Below are positions 1-6,172 of a stretch of DNA of 28,323 nt, piece after piece; the first letter of the stretch is position 1, and the number at the start of each line of letters is the position of its first letter. The position numbers and the translations under genes were made by a program. Location: positions 1 to 28,323 of the IMG/VR virus record IMGVR_UViG_3300042934_000289; one strand, written 5' to 3'. This DNA is from a virus. Below the pieces are notes generated by a model. The model made no database searches, was not told where the DNA came from, and was given only the letters and a program-made list of their open reading frames with translations.

Positions 1-2
1 AC

Positions 3-212
3 ATCCACCATCGCAAGTACGCCAGCCGTGGCGGCAAGAGCGAGATCGTCAACGCGCTGCACCTATGCGGCATGGGGAACGTTCTCGGTGCCGGATGCCA
101 CGGCATCGCGCACAGCACTGAGGGGCATGAGATGGGTTGGTCAATCCACTCGTGGGGTGACCCCGAAACGGAACCGGTGCTGTACCGCGGCGTTATGCGC
201 CGACTCGACTAG
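3..212 (+). CDS. HNH endonuclease, C-terminal part (cut by window edge)
   Basis: Open from the left edge to a TAG at 210-212, so only the last 69 residues are visible. It begins with Ile-His-His-Arg-Lys, then an Ser-Arg-Gly-Gly, an LCG and a GCHG motif. This is the pattern of the small HNH nucleases common in actinophages, in which the HH pair and the Cys/His of GCHG belong to the metal-binding core. The tail (PVLYRGVMRRLD) also fits the family. The start and N-terminal zinc cysteines lie outside the window. Likely role: DNA nicking or homing, inferred from the family only. Confidence 0.7.
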   Translation: MHHRKYASRGGKSEIVNALHLCGMGNVLGAGCHGIAHSTEGHEMGWSIHSWGDPETEPVLYRGVMRRLD

Positions 213-222
213 GAGGCCAATT

Positions 223-261
223 ATGTCGTCAGAGTCATATTCCGCCCGGAGTGCGTCGTGA
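223..261 (+). CDS. 12-codon minigene (possible leader peptide)
   Basis: ATG at 223 follows a perfect AGGAGG Shine-Dalgarno (211-216) with a 6-nt spacer and encodes MSSESYSARSAS. Its TGA overlaps the GTG of the next gene (GTGA, 258-261). The strong ribosome site in front of so short a frame suggests a translated leader that couples ribosomes into the downstream gene. It could also be a decayed gene remnant. No function is assigned. Confidence 0.35.
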   Translation: MSSESYSARSAS

Positions 262-452
262 AGATTTGGGAGCGCGCGTTCATCGAGTCCCACCTGACCG
301 CGCCACACGGCCCAACCCGCATCGCCGCCATACCCCTCGCGTTCTTCAACGGGTTTGAAGTCGACGAAATTGTGGACCTCACCGAGTTCCCGAAGTGGCG
401 GGTCCAGCAGGTGATCCTGCGGGATGCCGTCAACCGAACAACAGACGACTAG
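258..452 (+). CDS. hypothetical protein, possible small HTH-like protein
   Basis: 64 residues from a GTG that overlaps the preceding minigene stop, with a GGAG at 248-251. The C-terminal half (GFEVDEIVDLTEFPKWRVQQ, residues about 32-51) has the helix-turn-helix spacing seen in small phage DNA-binding proteins, but no signature residues settle it. There are no Cys motifs or membrane segments. It lies just upstream of a GIY-YIG gene and is probably cotranscribed with it. I do not recognise the family. Confidence 0.6.
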   Translation: MKIWERAFIESHLTAPHGPTRIAAIPLAFFNGFEVDEIVDLTEFPKWRVQQVILRDAVNRTTDD

Positions 453-460
453 GGGTACCG

Positions 461-805
461 ATGCGCCGACGAAACACCACCCGCCCGACAGACGTCTACC
501 GGGTCTACGACCGCGCGGGGGCCTTGCTGTACGTCGGTATCGCCATGAACGTTTTCGACCGCATGAGGGGCCACCGCCAGGAATCCAAGTGGTGGAACGA
601 AGCGCACGAGGCCCTTGTGGAGCGATACCCGGACCGCCTGGTGGCTAAGACCGAGGAGTCACGAGCGATCCGCGACGAGATCCCGATATACAACATCGCC
701 GCCGATCGACCGCTCTATGCGGATGACTTCGAGTTGCCGGCGCCCATCGAGACGTTGACGTTGTTCTGGGAGAAGGGACAGGTGTGGGTTGATGCCGAAA
801 GGTAG
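461..805 (+). CDS. GIY-YIG nuclease domain protein
   Basis: 114 residues from ATG 461. The N-terminus carries the GIY-YIG pattern: VYRVYD at 12-17 followed by LLYVGIA at 22-28, so Tyr13 and Tyr24-Val-Gly stand for the two halves of the name. The family Arg is likely Arg35 in FDRMRGH. The metal-binding Glu is likely Glu65 or Glu66 in AKTEESRAI, and an Asn at 78 follows. This covers the complete single domain (about 80-100 residues) with no added DNA-binding module, so it could be a freestanding homing or repair-type nuclease. It overlaps the next gene by 14 nt. The residue assignments are inference from the motif layout. Confidence 0.8.
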   Translation: MRRRNTTRPTDVYRVYDRAGALLYVGIAMNVFDRMRGHRQESKWWNEAHEALVERYPDRLVAKTEESRAIRDEIPIYNIAADRPLYADDFELPAPIETLTLFWEKGQVWVDAER

Positions 806-1577
806 CGGCAAGGACGACCGGCTGTTCGCGCCGTTCCCCATCGAGATGGACGAGCACCCCAAGATCATCGGCCTATCGGACGCAGCATTCCGGGCCGTCT
901 TCGAGGCCACCTTCTACTCGCGACGGATGATGTCAGACGGCTTTCTCGACGAACGCGTGGTTCTCCGACGCTGGGGTCAGGCGGTTGCAGACGAGCTCGG
1001 AGCGAACGACCCCGAACGGCCGTCATGGATTCGCGTAGAGCGCGGTTGGCGCATCCACGATTTCGAGAAGCATCACCCGCTCCGCTCGGAGATTGAAGCC
1101 AAGCGGCGGGAGATCTCGGATCGACGCCGCGAGGCGGGTAGCAAAGGTGCGGCAAGCCGATGGCAAACCGATAGCAAACCACAGGCAAGTCATGGCTCAG
1201 AGACAGAGACAGAGACAGAGACAAGACCTAAAAGACCTTCTCCACCGTTGGCGGAGGAGTTCGACAAGTTCTGGGGAGAGTACCCACGGAAAGAGGGCAA
1301 GGGTGACGCGCGTAAAGCGTTCACCGCTGCGAGGAAGAAAACCGACCTCGACACCATCATGGCGGGGCTTCGCAGGTACAAGCTCGCATCACTCCTCACG
1401 GAGAAGCAGTTCGTGAAGATGCCTGGCCCGTGGTTGCGGGCTGAACGGTGGGACGACGAACCCGTAGCCGGCACATCCTCACCGGAGTTGGTGAAGGACG
1501 TGTTCTGCCGGTTCCACGACTACTACCCGATGCCGTGTGCGAAGTGTGCCCGTGAAGAAGGGGAGAACGCGTTTTGA
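792..1577 (+). CDS. replication-initiator / replisome-organizer-like DNA-binding protein
   Basis: 261 residues from ATG 792 (a TTG at 789 is also in frame). The N-terminal ~90 residues (DEHPKIIGLSDAAFRAVFEA... WIRVERGWRIHDFEKH) match the winged-helix domain that opens many phage replication initiators. A Ser/Glu/Thr-rich linker follows (ETETETETR near 139-147), then a C-terminal helical segment starting FDKFWGEYPRKEGKGDARKAF, typical of DnaD/O-type replication proteins. A Cys-His tail (CRFHDYYPMPCAKC) ends it. Likely role: binding the phage origin and recruiting the host helicase. The linker is encoded by four perfect GAGACA repeats (1200-1223). Family assignment is by motif and layout. Confidence 0.65.
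   Translation: MPKGSGKDDRLFAPFPIEMDEHPKIIGLSDAAFRAVFEATFYSRRMMSDGFLDERVVLRRWGQAVADELGANDPERPSWIRVERGWRIHDFEKHHPLRSEIEAKRREISDRRREAGSKGAASRWQTDSKPQASHGSETETETETRPKRPSPPLAEEFDKFWGEYPRKEGKGDARKAFTAARKKTDLDTIMAGLRRYKLASLLTEKQFVKMPGPWLRAERWDDEPVAGTSSPELVKDVFCRFHDYYPMPCAKCAREEGENAF
1200..1223 (+). repeat. 4 x GAGACA microsatellite inside coding sequence
   Basis: Four perfect tandem copies of the hexamer GAGACA encode the alternating Glu-Thr linker of the replication-initiator-like protein. Gain or loss of one unit would change linker length by two residues without shifting the frame. Confidence 0.9.
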
Positions 1578-1813
1578 CTCGTCGTATGTCTGATGCGGTG
1601 TTGACGGCCCGCGGACACCTGCTTGAGAAGTACGACGGCACGTGGGTGCGGTTCGATACCCCGGTGCGGATTGTGGACGCGCGGCCCCGCCGTAACACCC
1701 CGAACTATTTGGGGTGGGCGCGTGTCGACGCAGAACCGGGGCCGTCTGGTCGTGTCCCAGTTCGGTGGATCAACGAAACCAACTTCAACAAGTACTACCG
1801 AAAGGTGCAGTGA
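1574..1813 (+). CDS. hypothetical protein
   Basis: 79 residues if the TTG at 1574 (TTGA overlap with the upstream stop) is used, 75 from ATG 1586. The protein is basic and beta-rich in appearance: WVRFDTPVRIVDARP, then YLGWARVDAEPG, then VPVRWINETNFNKYY. It has no Cys motif or membrane segment. It sits in a translationally coupled string after the replication protein. I do not recognise the family. Confidence 0.65.
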   Translation: MTRRMSDAVLTARGHLLEKYDGTWVRFDTPVRIVDARPRRNTPNYLGWARVDAEPGPSGRVPVRWINETNFNKYYRKVQ

Positions 1814-2031
1814 TGCGTCAGCGACGCGGCAAGCCCCGCCCATTCATCGTCTGGGAAGGTCGACGGGACGGCGAAGCACACGGCTACTCGTACCGTCACA
1901 GGTGGCAAGCGATCGTTGCTGCATGGTGGGCCAGCCTCTACAGCGTCCACGAGGTGTGGATCGAACGAGAGGTGCCACGTACGGTCACCGTGGACATCTT
2001 CGCGTGCGTACCGACCGAGCTGCGGCCGTGA
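1813..2031 (+). CDS. hypothetical basic protein
   Basis: 72 residues, with the start ATG overlapping the upstream TGA (TGATG). It is Trp- and Arg-rich (FIVWEGRRDG, RHRWQAIVAAWWASLYSVHEVWIERE). The pattern of two beta-strand segments and a Trp-rich helix could be a small nucleic-acid-binding fold, but no motif supports a function. It is followed by a GTGA-coupled gene. Confidence 0.6.
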   Translation: MRQRRGKPRPFIVWEGRRDGEAHGYSYRHRWQAIVAAWWASLYSVHEVWIEREVPRTVTVDIFACVPTELRP

Positions 2032-2177
2032 ACACTCCTCGTGTTCGTGTCCCTATGACCATGTCCGGGTACTGCGCCCACCCATCCACCCCCGAACACA
2101 CAGGATGCGAGCGGGTGTCGTGTACCTGCACCGACTGTGACCACAACCCGAACCACACGGACAGGAGTGCGGAATGA
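2028..2177 (+). CDS. Cys-rich miniprotein, probable zinc binder
   Basis: 49 residues from a GTG overlapping the previous stop; ATG 2055 or 2061 are alternative starts. The mature part has five Cys and several His (YCAHPSTPEHTGCERVSC then TCTDCDHNPNH), a density that suggests one structural zinc site. It overlaps the next gene by ATGA. Function unknown. Confidence 0.5.
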   Translation: MNTPRVRVPMTMSGYCAHPSTPEHTGCERVSCTCTDCDHNPNHTDRSAE

Positions 2178-2362
2178 GCACGGGATGCGAGTCCTGCGCC
2201 CGGCTGGACGTCATCGAGGCCGCGGTGCGAGCTATCGAGCCGAACGTCACGAACCTGACGGCGGCTTGGAACACGTGGAACAACCTCGCCAGCAACGAGG
2301 ACTTCCGCCGAGCAATCGTGATGATCGATGCTGAACGCCGCTCGCGCGAACCGGCCGCTTAG
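2174..2362 (+). CDS. hypothetical helical protein
   Basis: 62 residues from ATG 2174. CESCARLDVIEAAVRAIE gives a CxxC followed by an amphipathic helix, and a second helix (NEDFRRAIVMIDAERRSRE) follows. It is the last gene before the hairpin at 2382-2412, so it probably closes the first transcription unit. No family recognised. Confidence 0.55.
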   Translation: MSTGCESCARLDVIEAAVRAIEPNVTNLTAAWNTWNNLASNEDFRRAIVMIDAERRSREPAA

Positions 2363-2381
2363 CACTCAGCCTCAACCTTTC

Positions 2382-2416
2382 ACGGTCCTCTTTCCTTCGG
2401 GTAGGGGGCCGTTTCT
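2382..2416 (+). terminator. Rho-independent-type terminator
   Basis: A 10-bp stem (2382-2391 with 2403-2412, G-U pairs included) with an 11-nt loop is followed by TTCTC. The hairpin separates the 2174-2362 gene from the regulator gene at 2437. The U-tract is short, so readthrough is likely. Confidence 0.6.
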
Positions 2417-2436
2417 CATACCCCCAAGGAACCAAC

Positions 2437-2712
2437 ATGCGAATCCAGGTCGACCTTGACCCGCGTGACGTGTGGCGCATCCAGGAAACAGCGGAACGCC
2501 GAGGCATCACCCCCGGGCAAGTCCTCCGCGACGAACTCCTACGCCAACGCCACGGACGCGACTTCCGAGAAGCCGTCCGCTCCAGGGTCATCGCCGGCAT
2601 GTGCGACGCCGACATTGCCACCGAGCTCGGATGGCCCACCGTCGGCACCATCGCACAGGTACGCCGCTCACACGGCCTCAAAGCAAACCCCAGATACAGG
2701 AGAACCACATGA
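2437..2712 (+). CDS. ribbon-helix-helix plus HTH DNA-binding protein
   Basis: 91 residues after an AAGGAA ribosome site. Residues 1-36 (MRIQVDLDPRDVWRIQETAERRG... LRDELLRQ) have the strand-helix-helix periodicity of a CopG/Arc-type ribbon-helix-helix. Residues about 49-82 (RVIAGMCDADIATELGW then TVGTIAQVRRSHGLK) form a resolvase-like helix-turn-helix. The two modules in one small protein suggest a transcriptional regulator. It overlaps the WhiB gene by ATGA and heads the operon after the 2382 hairpin, so it probably acts with WhiB in early regulation. Both domain calls come from sequence pattern. Confidence 0.65.
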   Translation: MRIQVDLDPRDVWRIQETAERRGITPGQVLRDELLRQRHGRDFREAVRSRVIAGMCDADIATELGWPTVGTIAQVRRSHGLKANPRYRRTT

Positions 2713-3032
2713 GCGGAGACGTCATCGTCCCCTGCCCCCGCTGCGGGGTTGCACGGCAGGTGAAGACCGGTGCGGCCGGGAAACACTGCCAGGACTGCAA
2801 GACGCTGCGGGGTACACCGACCGTGTCCCGGACGTGGATGGACGACGCCGCGTGTGCGACGACGGACCCCGACGCTTTCTTCCCGGAACCGGGAGCGTCC
2901 ACCACTAGCGCTAAGGCGGTGTGTGCGTCGTGCCCTGTGCGGCGGCAGTGTCTTGCGGACGCACCGACGTGGGACCGGTTCTCGATTCGTGGGGGACTGG
3001 CAGCGTACGAACGACGAAAGGCCGTCGCATGA
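2709..3032 (+). CDS. whiB: WhiB-family iron-sulfur regulator with N-terminal zinc ribbon
   Basis: 107 residues. The C-terminal WhiB domain has Cys49, Cys72, Cys75 and Cys81 (C-x22-C-x2-C-x5-C), the ligands of the [4Fe-4S] cluster, followed by a WDRFSIRGGL turn and a basic YERRK tail for DNA contact. The N-terminus is an extra zinc ribbon with Cys9-x2-Cys12 and Cys27-x2-Cys30 (CPRCGVAR... CQDCK). WhiB proteins work with the primary sigma factor; phage copies can override host WhiB control. Start ATG 2709 overlaps the upstream stop; its own TGA overlaps the resolvase ATG. Confidence 0.9.
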   Translation: MSGDVIVPCPRCGVARQVKTGAAGKHCQDCKTLRGTPTVSRTWMDDAACATTDPDAFFPEPGASTTSAKAVCASCPVRRQCLADAPTWDRFSIRGGLAAYERRKAVA

Positions 3033-3409
3033 CCGGTCACTACATGGCGGTGTCGTTCGATTGGCCCCGCCCGCCCCTGTCCATGAATCAACGTATCCAC
3101 CGGATGCAGGAAGCGAAGCTGACCGCGATGGTGCGGAAGGCGGCAGCGGAAGCGTTCGCCACGTTCCCACCCGTCTCGAAGATCGATGTCGTCATGACGT
3201 GGACCGTCAAGGACCGCCGCAAACGAGACGTCGAGAACCCGGTGGCAACACTTAAGCCGCTATGTGATGGCTTGGTTGATGCGGGGATCGTGCCCGACGA
3301 CACCCCTGACCTGATGGTGAAGCACATGCCCGTCATCACTTACGAGAAGGGCGCGGAGCCTGACATCCGGCTCGAGGTACGCGAGATCACCCCGGAAGGA
3401 ACACCATGA
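3029..3409 (+). CDS. rusA: RusA-like Holliday junction resolvase
   Basis: 126 residues from ATG 3029 (ATGA overlap). It has the RusA layout: PRPPLSMNQR near 13-22, then DRRKRDVENPVATLKPLCDG (62-81) and GIVPDDTPD (86-94). Asp67, Asn70, Lys76, Asp80 and Asp90/91 are the acidic and basic positions expected for metal-dependent cleavage of four-way junctions. The length matches the family (about 120 residues). Likely role: resolving recombination and replication intermediates before packaging. It lies between the WhiB regulator and SSB in one operon. Confidence 0.85.
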   Translation: MTGHYMAVSFDWPRPPLSMNQRIHRMQEAKLTAMVRKAAAEAFATFPPVSKIDVVMTWTVKDRRKRDVENPVATLKPLCDGLVDAGIVPDDTPDLMVKHMPVITYEKGAEPDIRLEVREITPEGTP

Positions 3410-3591
3410 CCGAACCGACCGACACCGACCGCCACTCTCTGCATATCGCTGTGGGAGCAGTGCTGGTCAACGCTGCCAACTTTCCCGAGAAGGTGCAGTC
3501 ACGTTTGCTCGGACAGAATATGCGGCCACTGATCGACGCGGTAGTTGGCTCGGTCCTCGACGCAGGCTTCCGCATCCAGGAGCCAACGTGA
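3406..3591 (+). CDS. hypothetical protein
   Basis: 61 residues, ATGA-coupled to the resolvase. A mostly helical sequence (HIAVGAVLVNAANFPEKV, then LIDAVVGSVLDAGFRI) ends in a short loop. No motif is recognised. It overlaps the next gene by GTGA. Confidence 0.6.
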   Translation: MTEPTDTDRHSLHIAVGAVLVNAANFPEKVQSRLLGQNMRPLIDAVVGSVLDAGFRIQEPT

Positions 3592-3737
3592 GCCCGATAC
3601 TTGCGGGGTTCCTCCCACTCATCATCATCGCCGCCCTAACCGGGGTGGCGTTTCTGTTGGCGGTCGTAGGTGCGGCCGTCATGCTTCTCCGCCAAGCGCG
3701 CGGGGAATTCGACCTAGACAACGAGGAAGACGAATGA
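3588..3737 (+). CDS. single-pass membrane miniprotein
   Basis: 49 residues from a GTG overlapping the previous stop. Residues about 3-33 are continuously hydrophobic (ILAGFLPLIIIAALTG, then FLLAVVGAAVMLL). A basic stretch (RQAR) and an acidic tail (DLDNEEDE) follow, so the topology is N-out with a cytoplasmic tail. No holin signature beyond the single span. Function unknown; a host membrane-directed early function is possible. Confidence 0.6.
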   Translation: MSPILAGFLPLIIIAALTGVAFLLAVVGAAVMLLRQARGEFDLDNEEDE

Positions 3738-3970
3738 CCGAGCTGATCCCGTCGCAGGTGCGCGACGCCCTCGCCTTCATGGACGGCATCGAGAAGGCCG
3801 TCGAGGCGTTGCCCGACGAGCCCGAATGGGGCGGAGGGCTCCGGCTCGCCCTGCCCGGCATCATCCCCCTGACGACCGACTACCGCGGCGACAAGAACCC
3901 CGTCGCGTGGCTGGTAGCGAACGACTTCAACGGATACGACCTCACCACCAAGGAGCCCACCAATGGCTGA
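3734..3970 (+). CDS. hypothetical protein upstream of SSB
   Basis: 78 residues from ATG 3734 (ATGA overlap). It contains an amphipathic helix (VRDALAFMDGIEKAVEAL) followed by LRLALPGIIPLTTDY and VAWLVANDFNGYDLT. It overlaps the ssb gene by 8 nt, so the two are translated together and may act in the same process. No family recognised. Confidence 0.6.
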   Translation: MTELIPSQVRDALAFMDGIEKAVEALPDEPEWGGGLRLALPGIIPLTTDYRGDKNPVAWLVANDFNGYDLTTKEPTNG

Positions 3971-4346
3971 CATCAAGTTCACCGCGTTCATCGAAGACAC
4001 CGTGACGAACCAGCAGGGCGACGTGTTCGTGCTGAAGACCGCCGAACCCCACTCGCGGAAGAACGACCAGGAACGGTGGGAAACAGTCTCACGCACGTTC
4101 CGCGACGTGAAGGTGTCACGGGAAGCGGGTATCCAGCTCGCCCAGTTCGCCAAGGATGAGCGGATCGACGTCGTCGGTACGGAGAAGACCGAGACCCGCA
4201 CCGACACGAACGGGAAGAAGCATTACTCGCTGGTTGTGTGGGCGACGTCGATCACCCGTGCAGGTCAGGCGCCGGCCGCTGCTGCGGAACCTGCCGCGTG
4301 GGAAGCGGCCCACGTCGACTCCTACGACCCTTCCCTGCCTTTCTGA
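3963..4346 (+). CDS. ssb: single-stranded DNA-binding protein
   Basis: 127 residues. Strand-rich OB-fold pattern: IKFTAFIEDTV, then GDVFVLKTAEP, RTFRDVKVSREAGIQLAQF, ERIDVVGTEKTETRTD and KKHYSLVVWATSI. An Ala-rich linker leads to the C-terminal tip DSYDPSLPF. This resembles the acidic DDxIPF tip that SSB proteins use to recruit repair and replication partners. Role: coating phage single-stranded DNA during replication and recombination. It lies two genes after the RusA-like resolvase. The start ATG is preceded by AAGGAGCC. Confidence 0.75.
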   Translation: MADIKFTAFIEDTVTNQQGDVFVLKTAEPHSRKNDQERWETVSRTFRDVKVSREAGIQLAQFAKDERIDVVGTEKTETRTDTNGKKHYSLVVWATSITRAGQAPAAAAEPAAWEAAHVDSYDPSLPF

Positions 4347-4510
4347 TGGGCCAGCCGCGTCCTTGGTGGAACCCGTCTAAGGCTCAGCAGGCGGTCATTG
4401 ACTCCGTCCGGAACCCTCCACCCGAACCCCCACCTCACGTGTGTGGCAAGTGCCGAAACCCGTGGACCGGGGGACGACCCGACTGCCCGAACAATCGGAG
4501 GCCCGGATGA
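4346..4510 (+). CDS. Pro-rich zinc-ribbon-like miniprotein
   Basis: 54 residues, with its ATG sharing a base with the SSB stop (TGATG). A proline run (NPPPEPPP) is followed by CGKC and DCPN, giving three Cys (CxxC and one more) plus a His just upstream. It is probably a small metal-binding adaptor. Function unknown. It overlaps the next gene by ATGA. Confidence 0.5.
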   Translation: MGQPRPWWNPSKAQQAVIDSVRNPPPEPPPHVCGKCRNPWTGGRPDCPNNRRPG

Positions 4511-4839
4511 CGAAGCCGAGGGGAACGATCGGCCCCGTGCTACCAACCACGGCGAAGGGGCATTGCGGGTTCGTTACGTCGTGGGCTGTCCGCATGTGTG
4601 GTGCCCCCGCAACCACCCATTACCTGATTGACCCGGAGTCGAACATGTTCGCGTGTGCGCAGCATGCGGACCGGGTTGCTGTCGTGTTTCCCCCGGTTGA
4701 CGGTCACCCTGTGGCGTCGGAGTGTGTGCATCCGGGGTCGGAGTGGCGCATGTCGGGGGTGCGCGCCGGGTTCTGCTATGTGCCCGCGGAAGACGTTGAG
4801 CTCGTGACCGAATCGCACCAGGAAGTAGGCGCCCGATGA
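4507..4839 (+). CDS. hypothetical Cys/His-rich protein
   Basis: 110 residues from ATG 4507. Cys and His residues recur (HCGF, RMCGAP, THYL, FACAQHADR, SECVHPG, FCYVPAEDVE), in an arrangement suggesting one or two zinc sites in a beta-rich domain. It has no membrane segment. It is coupled by ATGA to the next gene. I do not recognise a named family. Confidence 0.6.
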   Translation: MTKPRGTIGPVLPTTAKGHCGFVTSWAVRMCGAPATTHYLIDPESNMFACAQHADRVAVVFPPVDGHPVASECVHPGSEWRMSGVRAGFCYVPAEDVELVTESHQEVGAR

Positions 4840-5462
4840 CCGAACTCACCGAACTCCTCGACGCCGTCGACAGTCTGACGAAGCCGGGGGTCCTGCATCA
4901 CACGATTCAGGATTCCCGGTTCACGTGTGTCGTGTTCGACACACCCCTGTTGGACCGGTTGGAGAACGAGATCCGGTTCTCCCTGTCTCGGGAAGGGTCG
5001 AAGTCGCTCCCGAATCAGCGGGTACCGATCAACTCCGGCGCCCTCCAACTGTTCATGCGGATCAGTTCGCAGATCACGGATTGGGCGCATGACGCGAAAG
5101 CGACCGTGCATAAGGGTGATCCGGGGCGGACGTTGCGGGCATGGTACGTGGCGTGGACGCAGACGGAACGCGAACCGGGGAGCATCGCCGGGCGTGTGCG
5201 TCTCCTCACCGGTTGGGAAGCATCCATCCGTAGGGAGATTGAACCACCCCGACAGAAGGATCTCCCCGACCCGTGTCCTACGTGTGGGGCGTCGGAGTGG
5301 TGGAGGGATGGGGAACGATACCCGCGCCCCCTTGTCGTCGAATCGCCTAGGAACCCTGACAAGTCGTTGATTGACGAGTCCACTGCTCATTGCCGCGCCT
5401 GCGACAAGAGGTGGGGAGCAAGAGAACTCGCCTACGAACTCGAGAACAGGGAGACCCCGTGA
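4836..5462 (+). CDS. conserved actinophage-type protein with C-terminal zinc ribbon
   Basis: 208 residues. The N-terminal part begins LTELLDAVDSLTKPG and continues FDTPLLDRLENEIRFSL, INSGALQLFMRISSQITDW and LRAWYVAWTQTER. These helical segments are typical of a family often seen in actinophage early regions and of unknown role. Residues about 147-196 form a zinc ribbon: CPTCGASEWWR then CRACDKRWG. The Trp-rich first knuckle is unusual. Coupled by GTGA to the next gene. Function unknown; nucleic-acid binding is plausible. Confidence 0.65.
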   Translation: MTELTELLDAVDSLTKPGVLHHTIQDSRFTCVVFDTPLLDRLENEIRFSLSREGSKSLPNQRVPINSGALQLFMRISSQITDWAHDAKATVHKGDPGRTLRAWYVAWTQTEREPGSIAGRVRLLTGWEASIRREIEPPRQKDLPDPCPTCGASEWWRDGERYPRPLVVESPRNPDKSLIDESTAHCRACDKRWGARELAYELENRETP

Positions 5463-5605
5463 CTGAATCCTTCGCGTCGGCCCACATCTCCCACCACCAC
5501 GAGGACGGCGCTGGTTGGCCGTGCCCCGAGACCGTCGACACGGACGGTCGGGTCCGCGGTCGCTGCATCGCACCCGAACTCTTCACTGAACGAAAGGCAA
5601 GTTGA
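5459..5605 (+). CDS. miniprotein with His-rich N-terminus
   Basis: 48 residues from a GTG overlapping the previous stop. HISHHHEDGAGWPCPE followed by RGRCIAP supplies three consecutive His and two Cys, a possible metal site. Its TGA abuts the ATG of the transporter gene, so it may be translated with the deazaguanine cassette. No family recognised. Confidence 0.5.
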   Translation: MTESFASAHISHHHEDGAGWPCPETVDTDGRVRGRCIAPELFTERKAS

Positions 5606-6172
5606 ATGAACACCACAGGCAAGCGGGTCACCGGATGGATTCTGGTGGCCGTTTTCATTTCTACGGTCGTACTCGCGAACGTACTCACCACCCACTTCGG
5701 GTTCGTCCCGGTCGGGTTCGGACTCACAGCCACCGCAGGAACATATGTGGCCGGCGCAACCCTCGCACTCAGAGACGGCATCCAGGACACCCTCGGCAAA
5801 TGGGTAGTCATCGCAGCGATCCTCGCCGGCGCGGCACTGTCCTTCGCAATGTCCGCACCGTTCATCGCACTCGCATCGGTGGTCGCGTTCCTCGTGTCCG
5901 AGCTCGCCGACTACGGCGTATACACGCCGATCCGCAAGCGGGCCAGGTTCGGTGATCGCAAGTGGGCTATCGCGGTTGCCGCGTCCACCGTCGTTGGTGC
6001 GGTGGTTGACACGGTCCTGTTCCTCGGGATTGCGTTCGGCCCCGCCGCGATCCTCCCTGCCCTTCCTGGGCAACTCGTCGGCAAGGCGTGGGCGATGCTC
6101 GCGTTCATTCTCACCGGATGGGTGGTGTCCCGTGCTGTACTTCGGAAACCCGTCCACGGGGCCTATTCGTGA
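5606..6172 (+). CDS. yhhQ: VUT-family queuosine precursor transporter (YhhQ-like)
   Basis: 188 residues, about six membrane spans. Spans include ILVAVFISTVVLANVLTT (12-29), GLTATAGTYVAGATLAL (39-55), VVIAAILAGAALSFAMSAPFI, ALASVVAFLVSEL and AVAASTVVGAVVDTVLFL. The family signature region is LRDGIQDTLGK (55-65) and VSELADYGVYTPIRKR. VUT/YhhQ proteins import preQ0/preQ1. AAAGG 11-15 nt upstream serves ATG 5606. Its 3' end overlaps the DpdA-like gene by 41 nt, tying import to DNA modification. No queC/D/E/F is visible here, so base supply probably depends on the host or medium. Confidence 0.85.
   Translation: MNTTGKRVTGWILVAVFISTVVLANVLTTHFGFVPVGFGLTATAGTYVAGATLALRDGIQDTLGKWVVIAAILAGAALSFAMSAPFIALASVVAFLVSELADYGVYTPIRKRARFGDRKWAIAVAASTVVGAVVDTVLFLGIAFGPAAILPALPGQLVGKAWAMLAFILTGWVVSRAVLRKPVHGAYS

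Noticed and set aside
3588-3737. Holin
   Set aside because: A single hydrophobic span in the replication region, far from any endolysin; nothing beyond the membrane span supports a lysis role.
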